This document shows, piece after piece, positions 1-11,877 of a stretch of 64,000 nt of DNA (its first letter is position 1; each line of letters opens with the position of its first letter). A program made the translations under genes and the position numbers. Under the pieces are notes generated by a model. It saw only the letters and a program-made list of their open reading frames with translations, was not told the DNA's origin and did not search any database. Origin of the DNA: Adenanthera pavonina. Lineage: Eukaryota; Streptophyta; Magnoliopsida; Fabales; Fabaceae. The stretch lies in contig JAIVEN010000003.1 in the NCBI GenBank assembly GCA_026686845.1, forward strand, positions 7,132,501 to 7,196,500, given 5' to 3'.

Positions 1-267
1 CCCCGATGCCGGCATCGATGCAATCAGTCACGTGCATGGCCTAGTCAATAGCGAACATGCCTTGCATTAATCGCAATCCATGGTGATTTCGTTGATCTGA
101 TTTTGATCTGATTTCGATCTAGATTCTACAATATCAATAGGGGTTTCGATCCCAGTTACATGGATGAACCTTCGGCTCTGAAAAAAAGAAGATAAATCTC
201 TGGTCCAGATTCCCGATCTCTCCCTCGACTTTTCTAGAATCCCCATCCTCCATCCCATTCACACCCA

Positions 268-390
268 TTGTCCGCCGCGTGCTCAAGAAAGGCAGCGTTT
301 GCCGACATCGTGCTCCACACAATGGGTTTCACTTATCACCTCCATCGCATTATCCTGTCGAAGTTCCTTCCGGTGATGAAAATTTCCATG
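268..390 (+). pseudogene. BTB/POZ-domain fragment
   Basis: The + strand frame from 268 reads FADIVLHTMGFTYHLHRIIL, which matches the start of the BTB/POZ fold in a plant BTB protein family (pattern F-[SA]-D-I-V-x-H-x-MG-x-TYHLHR-[LI]-ILSRSS). The match stops after ILS, where the expected SRSSYFRNML block is replaced by unrelated residues; the frame then runs into AT-rich sequence. A stop codon lies in frame at 235-237. The sequence around it is richer in G+C than what follows. It could be a decayed gene copy, a fragment carried by a transposon, or the edge of a gene lying to the left of the window. The family match rests on about 25 residues. Confidence 0.45.
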
Positions 391-599
391 GAAAATTTGG
401 ATTTGTTTGTTATGCCCTCTTCTCAATTTCCTTCATTAAATTGTACCCCCTCCTTTCGGTTTTTATTTTGCATAGTCAACTCCTTTGCTTATTTATTTTT
501 ATTAATAATCGCTGACATTGGATTCGTTAATGCTGTAACTATATTGGTTCTAACTGCATTAGCACTGTGATAATTATAGAAATATGTAGAATTTTGCTA

Positions 600-2208
600 C
601 AAAAGTGATATATGAGAGGATTTAGAAGACGTGAAAAAAATGATGAGTGAACTATTATGGCAATATGGGCCAAAGAGTTGATGTGTTCATCGTTACTGTT
701 AAAAAATGGGATGCAAATTTGGGTTGATGAGTTTAGATTAGTCTGATTTTTCTTAGAAGTTCTTCCTCCTTGAAATATGATTTCAATTTTGTAGTTGATC
801 TGTTGCTAATATGATTTCGGTTTGTAATTTATAAATCTTATCTATTTTAGTCAATTTGGATATTGGTTTGTGATTATTGGAGCTTTTAATTGCTGCTTTT
901 TTATTGCTGTTATTTATATAATTTTAATTTCATTTGTGATTGCTAAATTTGTGTTGAAGCTTGTGATTTCGGTTTGATTAATTGGCAGATAAGTTGGTGT
1001 AATAAAATAACTTGCTCTTAATGTCTAGAATCAGGTAGACACCTAAAATTGATACGGTTGAAAACTAGATAATTGTAATATTTGATATTACAAAAGTTGG
1101 AATTTTAGTTTGCTATCTACTAGTCTGAGTTGGGATGTTGCTATGCAGGATTACTCTATTGGCAAGTCATTCCAGTTTGCAAAGGAAAACAAAATTAGCA
1201 ATGAATGAATTCCACAACAAAGGCGAAGTCAAAAGCTGAGGAAACTATCCAAAGTCCAATGCCCAATTTACTCTCTTGTATGTAATAGAATATAAGTAAA
1301 TTTGTGATATGTGTACTACGTTGTCCATAAATCGGCATAAATGAGAAAAGGAAATCTATGATGCCAATGTAAAGAGGCAACGATGCAATATTTGTAACGT
1401 AATGTGTTAGAAATGTAAAGAGGTAGGTTATGTAATGATTTAATTTGTATTTGACAATATTGAAATTAATAAAAGCTTATAGTTTTTGCACAATGTGTTC
1501 AGTTGTTTTTCTTTTATTTCTTTTTTGGAGTTAAATTTTGTTAAAGGAACAGAGGCTTAATTCTGTTTGCATAATGGTTGTAATTTTATTTACATTACAA
1601 CGATTATAATATCAATTTGTAAGATCAACCACTGCTAAGAGTTAATGGGATGTAACACGATTGGAGCAATTAATGGGATGTAACAAGATTGGCGTGCTCC
1701 TGTTTCAGCATCATTTTCAACATCATGTCCTTGTGGCACTTGGAATTTGATATGTAATTAGATCATCCTTCTCTTCCCCTGAAAATTCTAGCTAGGAATT
1801 AGAAAACAAAATATCATTTTATTTGTAACTGATTTTCATATATTAAAAACTAATTATTGCTAATTTGCAATTAATTCTCATAGATTTATAATGGATTCTC
1901 ACTTATTTATGTGTTTATCTGCAACTAATTTGTGGGTCTTTACAACTAAATCTTGCTAATTTGCAACTGACTATTATGGATTTGCAAAGATCCTTGCTTA
2001 TTTATGACATGATCATTTGTGAATGATTTTTGTGTATTTACAATGGATCTTCACTAATTTCAATTAATTTTCATTGATTTTTACACCACTCTTATTACTT
2101 ATCCTACCAAATAATTTCCAATTATTTCTTCAAGGAAGAACCGGGTTTTATATATTAAAGTTTAATTAAATTAAAGTTGTACACATTATGAATAGCTACC
2201 ATATATAT
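600..2208. other. AT-rich stretch without a supported gene
   Basis: No long reading frame or recognisable domain is seen. One weak exon-like item is present: after a splice-acceptor-like TATGCAG, positions 1149-1208 encode a 19-residue tail (DYSIGKSFQFAKENKISNE) and a stop. I could not assign it to a family or find upstream exons in phase. The rest is low-complexity AT-rich DNA. Confidence 0.4.
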
Positions 2209-2233
2209 AGAGAGAGAGAGGAGAGAGAGAGAG
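2209..2233. repeat. (GA)n microsatellite
   Basis: An almost pure run of GA dinucleotides follows a short AT run. It sits just upstream of the first unit of the tandem duplication. Confidence 0.85.
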
Positions 2234-2236
2234 ACC

Positions 2237-3985
2237 AAAAGCAAACTCATTTTATTAAACTTGTTTTTTTTCTTTTTAATCTATAGCAAAGCTAGATTCA
2301 GATGTATGAACCTTGATAAAAGAGGAATGATGTATTATACATTAGTTTAATCTTAAATTATGGAATGCAAAGAATTTATTTTTATTAAATTTAGATTATA
2401 ATTAAAAAATTTGCACTTTTTAATTGTATTTAATTATATATGAATTTTAATAATTATTTATCAATAAAGTTAATTAAACTCTTACAAGTTTATGATCCAA
2501 GTTTGACCATAATCTATGTGCAAATGAGTGAATATTACTGGTAAATAAATGAATATCACTTACAAATGAATGACTATATATAATCACTTACAAATGAATT
2601 AAATAGTGCAAAAAAAAAAGTGCATGATGGTCAATCATCCCGAAAGGGCCTCACTTGTGGTCAATTAATGTAAAAGAAATAACTGTAAATTACTTGCAAA
2701 TAAGTGAATATTACTTACAAATGAATGAATATCATTTACAAGTGAGCAAATAACACTTGCAAATGGACTAAGTTGTGCTAAATAAAAAGGAAGTGTGTGA
2801 CATTGGATGAATTGGAGGCTATCTATACTTTGGTCAATATATTTTTTTGTTTCTTTTTTAAAGGTAAATAAGTGAAGATCCATTGTAAATCTAAGAAAAT
2901 TAACTGCAAATTAACGATAATCAATTGTGAATACACAAAAATTAATTGCGAATGAAAAAATAAATAAACTTATACATTTATATATATTAACAAATATATA
3001 TTTTTATTTATCATTTGTAAATAAGCGTGGATTAACTGTACATAAGCAAGGATATTTGGCCCCAAAAAAAAAGCAAGGATCATTTTATTAAACTCTTTTT
3101 TTTTTTTTTAATTTAGGGCAAAACTAGATTCATATATATGTACCTAGATAAAGAGGAATGATGTATTATATATTAGTTTAATCTTAAATTCTGGAATGCA
3201 AAGAATTTATTTTTATTTAAATTATAATTAACAAAGTTACACTTTTTAATTGTATTTAATTATATATCAATTTTAATAACTATTTATCAATAACGATAAT
3301 TAAACTCTTATAAGTTTATGATTTAAGTTTGACCATGGTCAACACGTAAATGAGCAAATATTACTTACAAATAAATAAATATCGCTAGTAAATAAGTGAA
3401 TATCACTTATGAATTAATGACTATTATCACTTACAAATAAGTGAAGTAATATCAAAATAAAAAATAGTGTGTAATGGTTAACCATTAGGGAAAGTGCTAA
3501 GAGATGGTTAGCCAATATAAAAGAAATACTCGTATAAATTACCGTGGATCATATGCAAATAAACGAATATTACTTGCAAACTAATGAATAACACTTGCAA
3601 TTGCAAATGAGCTTAAATGTGCTAAATTGTAAAAAAAAAAAAAAAAAAAAGGTGTCTCTCGTTGGGTGGATTGGTGGCTATTTATACTTTTGTGGTTATA
3701 TATTTTTGTTTCTTTTTGAAAGGTAAATAAGTGTAGATTCATTATAAATCTATAAAGATTAGTTGCAAATTAGCAATGATTAATTATGAATACATGAAAA
3801 TTAATTGTACATGATAAAAACCATTGCATTTAAGTAAACCTATACATTTATATTTATATTAACAAATATATATTTTCATATGTTACATGTGAATGAACAT
3901 GGATCAACCATAAATAAGTAAGGATAAGTTGTAAATGACCAAAATAATTAGAAATAAAAATTCCAAACATTTATATATTTTAATC
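2237..3985. repeat. Tandem duplication, two diverged units of about 0.83 and 0.92 kb
   Basis: The phrase AAAAGCAAnnnCATTTTATTAAA occurs at 2237, 3069 and again (truncated) at 3986, marking unit starts. Units 2237-3068 and 3069-3985 share the same order of landmarks: a poly-T run, GAGGAATGATGTATTATA, ATTAGTTTAATCTTAAATT, TGGAATGCAAAGAATTTA, AGTTTATGATyyAAGTTTGACC, and then clusters of short ACTTACAAATGAATGAATAT-like repeats. The units differ by many substitutions and indels. No coding capacity is apparent. The source (satellite, duplicated transposon interior or local duplication) is not clear. Confidence 0.75.
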
Positions 3986-5557
3986 AAAAGCAAGTCCATT
4001 TTATTAAAAATAACAACTAAAAGAATACACCGACCAGTCTAAAAAAAAGGAAAAAAATATAATAATTAGTTTTAAGAAAAGAAAAAAAGTCTAAACAAAG
4101 ATAAATAACAAAAGAATTCATTATCCAACACCCTTCATCTTCAACATCTCCATCATATGCTTCCAACGCGCAAGTTTGCTACTTTAAGCAAATTTCTATA
4201 ATTTCCAACAACATTTTAAGCATAACAACCTATCAGCATCATTCCATCTCCACATCATGTCCATTGTTCAACCCATAAACCCAAGTAAGAAACAAAAATT
4301 GACTCTAACTGCTTACTCTTCGCAAGAACTTACGATAGTCATTCCATCATAATATCATAAAATGGAGTGATGCATGAAAATGCTTGCAATCTCACAAATT
4401 GAGACTGTATGCACAAATTGTACAGATGTGTATATATCTATATATAGAAGAATGCGCAAATTAAGCTTAGAGTTGGATGAAAGAAAACAAGCCAACCTAA
4501 CCAACACATTGGACAAGGACCTTCAATTGGATTTGTAGAAAATAAAGGCAAAAATAAGTTCATCCAAACATCCTCACTCACACTAAAGATTACAGTCCAT
4601 CCAAAAACCATCAAGAAAAAAACACAGAGAGTACATACAACATGATAGCAGGGTATGCTAGTTTAATGGTCAAAAAAAAGACCACTATCATAAAGATTTC
4701 AATAACAAGCCATCCTAGTCCAATCATTCATCGCAAAATCTTGTATTCATGGCAAAATTGTTGTCACAATAAACCGATGTTAACTAATAATTCACTAGTG
4801 TCACTTCTGCTGATGAACTAATAATACATGAATAAATAAATTTTCCAACATGGAGTTGAAAAACTTGGGAAGAAAAGTTTTACTTGACTATATATAATTC
4901 ATATTACTGTTGCAGGAATGATATTTAATTCAAATCACAAGAAAAGTGACAGAGACAAGCTCTAATACATACAAGATTAATTCATAATAATTGAAATGAA
5001 AAGTTTGGCTACTCATAGCAATATAAAGCAATGATAAACTCTATGTATCAGTAAGCAATATCAAAGAGGAAGGTAACAATGAGTAAATAGAAACTTAAAT
5101 GAAGTTCGTTTCTATATTGCAGTATCAAATTGAAAAATTTTAAAAAAATTATTCACATGGAATCAAATTGAAAAATTTACCCACTTACTGAGATCAAGAA
5201 GCAAGAGATTTGGCGAAGAGAGGTTTTCTAAGCTGAAGAAGCAAGGCTTTGGGTAGGAATGGGGAGGAGAAAGAGCTAATTGTTCAGGACATAGAAGAAA
5301 GAAAAGTAGAGCCATGGAGATTTGGTGGGTACTGACGACTAGATGAAAGCTTGCTAAAGGATCGGCCCGTGCAAGAGGAAGACGGGATCGATGATTTTGG
5401 AAGAATGAGACAAACTAGATCAAAGGTTCCTTGACCTCGAACACCTTGAAGCTTCAGATCGAAGCATGGTTGTCACGATGGAAGGGACGGCATGAGGGGG
5501 AATCTATGGAGGAGGAAAACCAAGAGCGACAGACAAGAGACAGAGAGAATAGTCTAA
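3986..5557. other. Gene-free AT-rich stretch
   Basis: No supported gene is seen. The last ~350 bases are purine-rich and less AT-rich, with a short open frame at 5431-5712 that runs into the MITE and shows no known domain. Confidence 0.4.
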
Positions 5558-6034
5558 TGATCTGTTTGGTTCAAAGAAGGGAACGGGAGGGAAGAGATTT
5601 TAATGGAGAGAAAGGAAGGGGAGGGAAAAAAAGGGATTTTAATTTTACCTCGTTTGAAAGGAAAAGGAGGGATTTTAGTGGAAGAATTTTAATTTTACCT
5701 CGTTTGGGTTAAGAGAGGAAAGGAGGGAAAATAATTATAATTTGACTATTATACCCTTAATTTATTTAAGTTAATATAAGGACAAGACTAACCAGTATAT
5801 TGTGTAGCTGAGTAATAAAAAAATGAAGAGTATTTTAATCATTTTGGACACAATAACACATTTTCCCCCCAAATCACCCCAATTTGAGGGGAAAATATAT
5901 AAGGGGAGGAGAGAAAAAATTTTAATAACATTTTCCCCCCTCCTGATTGCCAAACAAGGGGAGGGAAAATTTTAATAACATTTTCCCTCCCCTTCCTTTC
6001 CCTTCTCCTCATTTCCCTCCAACCAAATAAACCA
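5558..6034. mobile_element. Tourist-like (PIF/Harbinger) MITE, copy 1
   Basis: A 477-bp element begins TGATCTGTTTGGTT and ends AACCAAATAAACCA, forming imperfect terminal inverted repeats. It is flanked by TAA at 5555-5557 and TAA at 6035-6037, the three-base TWA target duplication expected of PIF/Harbinger elements. Its interior is purine-rich at one end and pyrimidine-rich at the other, with repeats of TTTTAATTTTACCTCGTTTG. It has no coding capacity. A second copy of the same family in the opposite orientation lies at 10392-10870. Confidence 0.85.
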
Positions 6035-6037
6035 TAA

Positions 6038-7085
6038 GTTTACTAAGGGCAATTAGGGAGTTTCGCGCAGAGAAATAATTCCAATAAGGTATTTAGAATT
6101 TTTTTATGATTAGACAAATTTAAAATATATTTTTAAAATCACTCCCTACAAAGTTATTTAAGAATCATTTTAAAAAAAAAAAAAAGAGAGAGATAAAGCA
6201 TCAGCATCCTATTATTTCTCCTCTTTAGTTTTGAATTTTGACTCTCACTCTGTTCCTCATGTTAAAGTATAAAAGATACCAAGAAATATAATAAATTTAT
6301 TTAAAATATAAAGTAGTTTTTAAAAATATTTTTATTTAATATTAATAATTCTTTCATTATGTAATTAATATAAATAAATTATATTAAAAATATATCATCT
6401 TAATTAAAAATATTTTTAAAAAAATTATTAAATATACTAGATAAATTTATATGTTCCTTATATTTTAAAATACGAAAATTTCTCTAATTATCTTATATTA
6501 AGAAACTGATGAAAAATCATTTTGATCATTTCTCTTTCATTTGATTGGCCCGAGGGAAAAAGAGACTAGATACGGCATAAGAAGGATAAATATTAATGAA
6601 CCATGGACAGGAGAGAAGAAGCTAATTGGATATACCTCAAATCTAAAGATAATGTTTTTTTTTTCTTTCATTTATTTTTAATCTGTATTAGAGATCTTTA
6701 CTTTCTATTTTCTCAAAATATTTTACACAGAAACGGGTACATTTGAAAAAATAATAATAAGATAAAATAAACAAGTCCTTTAAAGTAGATGAAAATTCCT
6801 GCTTATTTTCTCAACATTGATAGAGCAATTGACAAATTCGTCGTAAACGGATTTTGATAAACTTTCAACCCTTGAATGAAATGAGGGGGAGTTTGGCAAT
6901 GGTAATAAAGGGACGCTGCAGGGCTCCGGGCTCGAGCACAGTCAGTGCACTCGGAATAGGAAGTGTACTGCCTACTGTAGGGAAATTGTCCGTGTGAGTG
7001 TCGTACAGTTAAAGGCGAAAAGACGCATGTGGCCCCGAAGGACAGAAAGCCGGTTGACGCGCTCAGAACTGCATAAACAATACTA
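6038..7085. other. AT-rich spacer containing a GC-richer island (about 6890-7075)
   Basis: Most of this stretch is low-complexity AT-rich DNA. About 185 bases near 6890-7075 are clearly GC-richer, with ctgcagggctccgggctcg-like sequence. An open minus-strand frame (6803-7096) crosses the island but shows no domain I recognise. I cannot say what the island is. Confidence 0.35.
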
Positions 7086-7287
7086 CTCCTATCCACGTTA
7101 AAAAATTATTTTTTAACTAAAATTAATATAAAAAAATATTCATAATTTTTATTTAATTATTATTAAATATTTCATTCTATTATTATTATTATAAGATTAT
7201 AAATAAAAAATATTAAAAATAAAAATAAAAAATATATTTAATATCTTATATTTTAGATAAAAAATTTATCATAATGAATAGGGGGAG
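7086..7287. mobile_element. Stowaway-like MITE
   Basis: A 202-bp AT-rich segment begins CTCCTATCCACG and ends GAATAGGGGGAG. It is flanked on both sides by TA. The short inverted ends and TA duplication fit the Stowaway (Tc1/mariner) MITE class. It has no coding capacity. Confidence 0.55.
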
Positions 7288-7619
7288 TAAATGATTGTTT
7301 CAAAATAATGAGTTTTCCCATGTCGAATGCCTTGATGGCATATATGCTAGATTAAAAACCAAACAATTACTCCATTTGTGCTTTTGGGATTTAAATTTTT
7401 CAACCATTTTACCATATCAGGTGGACTGGAGCAGTTTATCCGAGAGTCTAGAGCTACAAATGCTAGTTTTATTAGTTTAAAATCACAATTCGGCCCAAAA
7501 AAAAGGTTAAAAATCACAAGGAATAAACAATAAATCGTCATATAAATAAGGAGTTTCATGTTTTGAACAAAGGCATCATATTCGTTTCCTCAACCACAAG
7601 TATTTGCATTGAATTCGAT

Positions 7620-9762
7620 TCAATCCAGGCGGCGGAGAAGGTACTCGACCTGAACAAGCTTGGTGAGAGGTATTACCCATTTCTCGTACAGAAGAGAAAC
7701 CACGGATGGATCAACCTTGTATTTTTTCTGGTTCTCATCATGGTCAAGGCCCACTTCCTGCCCAAACACTCTGGCCTTCTTTTCAACTCTCTTTCTCACC
7801 ATCTCTTCCACCCTCTCGAATGTCAATAACTTCATCAATGCTTCTCTGTCCTGCAAAAACCAAGCGTCCCTTGTTTTACTTGAAAAGTGGCATAGCATGT
7901 TTTTCATTCAGGGAATTCAAAACCCATAAGAGTGTCACTGTTTTTTTGGACCTGAACAAGAGTATTATGCTTGGAAATGATAATAGAATAGAAATAAGAA
8001 AAGAATATGGTGATGCTCTATAAGATAAAATGAAGTTTGCCAACTCTAGTAAGCTGCACAACCTTGTAAAACTAAGTACTGGAAGTATATTCTTTCACTT
8101 GCAAATAAGAACGATGTTCACTAGCCTCACTCCTTGTTCCCAAAAGATAAAGGACGTTGAATGGAAAACTCCCATTCACTAAGCAATGCAATGGTTACGG
8201 ATGAAGCTTTATACCTGAGCACGAATTAAAGGCTCATAGTCATGGGGAGCTTCCCTGAACTTCACCTCAGCTACATATTTTCCATAATGAATCCTCCAAG
8301 AGATGGCCTGCAGATTGTTTATCAAATAAAATGTTTAAGACCATACTTGTTTAGGTCACTGCTGAAAGCTCTCGTGAGACACAGAATTTAGAGTTAGACC
8401 AAAGTACATAAACAGATTGAAGGTCTTTTTATCAACAAAAATAGCAGGTGAAAACAAAGAAAGCTATAGCTCTACATGACTGCATCCACAAACTATTCAT
8501 AAAAGTCAGAACGTCTAATAAAAGCTCACCTGCAAGGACAAAAGATCACTAGCTGCAGTTTGTGCATAGTTGCCATCATCACCCGAGGCAACAAACTTTG
8601 GAAGCAACTCATCAAAGTACATTTTCCAAATGGATTTGTTCATGTTAATCAAAGCAGCTGCAGGGTGCAAAAACTAAAGATGGAATTGATAACATAGAAA
8701 ACATTTTTTTCCAAGTAGAATGGACAACAGAAAAGAATACCGGAGTTATGGTAAATTACCTGTGGGAACGGATAATTTGGCGCCACTGAGGGTGATAATT
8801 CTTCTGGGAAGAAAGGATTTTCTTCTGGATTTCTGTATCTACCAGCCTGTAAAATACCAGTATCACTATATGCACTATCAAATGCAACATAATTTCAAGC
8901 AAACAAGACTTCAGATTCCCATAGATTAACCATGCTTAATCTGCCTCATTCCATTAAGCACATATAGCTCCAAGAAACTTGAATTGCAAAAGAAATGGTA
9001 AATAACTCATTGAAAAACAATTGAGAAATAGCACGCTATTAAAGATACTGCTCATATTGGAATCTTAAGATATTTGAGAAGTAATTTATGGATTTAACCA
9101 AGGTGTTGAATTATATCATCAATTCGACACAGAGCATGGGTCCCTTTCTTTCTTCTAAAAAGTGTTTTGAAGGCTGTTACTTGTTAGTATTCTAACTACT
9201 CAAACATGTCCTTACTTAATCATTTTCCACAGATTTAACATCGCGGCTTGTACGTATAATCTCATCGGTCTCACTTATTCATTGTAAATAAAGCACATAC
9301 CACGGGCCTCATTTGCATCAATGTTTAGTATTCACTTTGGCCATGCTGATACTCAAATAATAAAGAATGAATCACTTGGATATTCATGAATTTATTAGGC
9401 AATGCTCATAACCTTTCTTAACAAATGAGGCAAACACAATAACCACGTGATTGACAAACTCAAACCAAACAAGATAGGGTAATCACCAGTTAAGGAACCG
9501 TAGAAAGGCCAAGAGAAATAAGGCTATCTTTTACCTTAGCTTGAAGGGCCTCTGTATTTCGAACAATGAAATCGACCAATGAATTACAGAAATCCGGAAT
9601 ACTGGATGCATAACTTTTATCATAAGTGGGAGAATTGATTGGAAATTTGGCTCTCTTTATGAGGCTAAGAATGATGGTGTCTTCCTGTCTAATCAAAGCC
9701 TCTCTCACAGAATGAAGCGTGTATTCATTCCTCGAGTCAGTATTTGATTCTGCTGTAGTCAT
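7620..9762 (-). CDS. CM2: Chorismate mutase, cytosolic type (CM2-like)
   Basis: This enzyme converts chorismate to prephenate, the committed step toward phenylalanine and tyrosine. Five minus-strand exons join in phase: 9762-9535, 8846-8760, 8673-8530, 8307-8215 and 7850-7620, giving 260 residues, close to plant CM2 (about 265). Family blocks are all present: LIRQEDTI (helix 1), KFPINSPTYD, RYRNPEENPFF, GDDGNYAQTAASDLLSLQ, RIHYGKYVAEVKFREAP, DREALMKLLTF, YKVDP and the C-terminal QVEYLLRRLD. The start MTTAESNTDS lies just before the conserved block, leaving no room for a plastid transit peptide, so a cytosolic location is inferred. A 5'UTR intron (about 10048 to 9776, donor GAAGGTATTT, acceptor CTGACAG) is likely. 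All coding introns are GT-AG. There are no stops or frameshifts. The gene lies between two inverted MITE copies. Confidence 0.95.
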
Positions 9763-10049
9763 TCTGTATCTGTCAGTAGAAATTACCAATATAAGAACCA
9801 TCATTCGAAACCGAAACCACAAGTTGATTACCAGGCAGGGGAAACAAAGTATAAGTATCAATACGAAGGAGAAATTGGTCTGGTAGAGAAGAATGTGATG
9901 CCGGCATGCCTTGGGACAGGAAAGCAAATATATTATATAAAAGCTAAGATAGATTCCACGCCACTCGTACAATATATCTGTCTGGTATTCGAAAAGATAT
10001 CGAGGATCGAAAAAGAAAAGATCAAATTGTGGACAAGAAATAAAATACC

Positions 10050-10270
10050 TTCCTATCAAGATCGACGAAGCTCTAGAAGCTGCGAAAGAGTCGGTCAGAC
10101 TGGGTAATGAAGCTCTCAGTTATTCCAGCTCAAACAACCCCAATGGAAATGAGACGAGACCGAAACCGGAGAGGATGGTGGCGCCCCCTAGTGGGAAGGA
10201 CGTGGGTGCGTAGTGCGCACGCCGGAGAATCTTTTAACGCTAGCGTGCGGCCGTAGATGGCACTTGTCTT
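10050..10270 (-). promoter_or_regulatory. Probable chorismate mutase 5'UTR start and core promoter
   Basis: Upstream of the inferred 5'UTR intron, the sequence becomes markedly GC-rich (about 10170-10270, with GTGCGTAGTGCGCAC and GCTAGCGTGCGGCCG). This is the position expected for the promoter of the minus-strand chorismate mutase. No clear TATA box was seen. The assignment is from position and base composition only. Confidence 0.35.
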
Positions 10271-10391
10271 CGCTTCGTTGCACGACAAGCAAGCTCAACG
10301 AGTAGGTGGGTCCATCACCAAAGCGCATTTTATATCGTACCGTTGATTGTGGACCATCCCAACCCGCCGTTCGTTCGTTAATCTCGTTTTA

Positions 10392-10870
10392 TGGTTTGTT
10401 TGGTTGGAGGATAATGGGAGGAAGAAAAAGAGAAGAGAGGGAAAATATTATTAAAATTTTTTCTCCCCTTTTTTGGCAATTAGGAGGGAAGGGGAAATGT
10501 TATTAAAATTTTCACTCCCCTCCCCTTATAGATTTTTTCCCCAAATTGGGGTAATTTATAGGGAAAATGTGTTATTACGTCCAAAATGATCAAAATAACT
10601 TTCATTTTTTCATTACTCGGTCACATAATATACTGGTCAGTCTTGTTCTTATATTAACTTAAATAAATTAAGGGTATAATAGTCAAATTATAATTATTTT
10701 CCCTCCTTTCCTCTCCTAACTCAAACGAGGTAAAATTAAAATTCTTCCACTAAAATTCCTCATTTTCCTTCCAAACGAGGTAAAATTAAAATCCCTTCTT
10801 TTTTCTCCCCTTTTTTTCTCTCCATTAAAATCCCTTTCCTCTCTTTCCCTTCTTTGAAGCAAACAGACCA
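10392..10870. mobile_element. Tourist-like (PIF/Harbinger) MITE, copy 2, inverted relative to copy 1
   Basis: This 479-bp element begins TGGTTTGTTTGGTTGGAGG and ends GCAAACAGACCA, with TTA at 10389-10391 and TTA at 10871-10873 as the target duplication. Read on the minus strand, it aligns along its length with the element at 5558-6034, including the ATAATAGTCAAATTATAATT region and the ACCTCGTTTG repeats. It lies about 300 bases upstream of the chorismate mutase 5'UTR. Confidence 0.88.
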
Positions 10871-11524
10871 TTAGTGCCGTGAAATCAACCAAAAGAGAAA
10901 TTCTCGTCAACTTGCTTCTTTTTCTGCTTTTGGACCAAACGTCTACTTGCTTCAAGCCTCCTCGTCGATATTTATCTTAGGTCGCCTTTGCCAGTAAGTA
11001 ACTAAAGAAATTGAATCCTTCTGACATATATAATATAAGTACTCCTTTAAAACATTTTTTTGAACTAAAACATAATAAAACATGTTTTTGAACTAAAACT
11101 TAAGCTTTTTTTAAGATAAAATTAAAAATATTAATAATTTTTTTCTAATTTATCCTTATGATTAATTAGTTTATGAGACAAAAAATTATTTTGGAGATTA
11201 TATTTATTAAGGATAATGTTAGAAAATAATATAAGTTTTTTATAAATTTAAGTTGTTTAACTCTCTTCCTTGATTTATGTGCATTTTGTCAAAGAAGACT
11301 TATATTTTGGACTAAAGAAAGCATTTATTAAATTTTCGGAATGATTACTTAATAATACAGTAATTAATTTATTATTATTAATTTTTATTTTTAAAAAAAT
11401 ATATGATATTTTACATTTAAAAAAAGTTATTTAATTTTCTTCCTTTCCCAGCAAACAAGCCATTAGTTAACAGATAATTCTAAAAAGAGAAATAATAATG
11501 CGAATATGTCAAAGAATTTTTCTC

Positions 11525-11877
11525 ATTTAATTGTCAATTACTTTGTCTTATCTTTAATATAAGACTTTTTTTAATTGAATGCTAAGGATAAGATTTAAAG
11601 TTATTTAATTATCCTAATTTTTTAAAAAATTAAGACATTTTTTTAAAATTATCTTTATTTAATCTTTTTCTCTCTCTTTATAATGAATTAAATACGAACA
11701 TTTAATTGTCAGTTACTCATTTTAATTTTTAATATAAGATCCTTTTTAACTAAGTTACTAGAATTAAGAATAGGAGTTAAAGTTATTTAACTATCTTTAT
11801 TTTTTTAAAAATTAAGATATTTTTTTAAAATTACCTTTATTTAATATTTTCTCTCTTCATGGTAAATCAAATAAAGG
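11525..11877. repeat. Tandem duplication with 175-bp period
   Basis: Two units begin ATTTAATTGTCAATTACT (11525) and ATTTAATTGTCAGTTACT (11700). They share ATATAAGA, AAGTTATTTAA, TTAAAAAATTAAGA and TTTTAAAATTA blocks in the same order. The units are noncoding and diverged by roughly a fifth by eye. Confidence 0.7.

Noticed and set aside
2500..3620. Regular ACTTACAAATGAATGAATAT repeats as a CRISPR array
   Set aside because: The repeats are degenerate, unevenly spaced and AT-rich in a plant nuclear context, with no cas genes.
9763..10059. N-terminal extension of chorismate mutase from an upstream ATG
   Set aside because: The upstream residues do not resemble a transit peptide or the family and fall in a probable 5'UTR intron with a good donor and acceptor.
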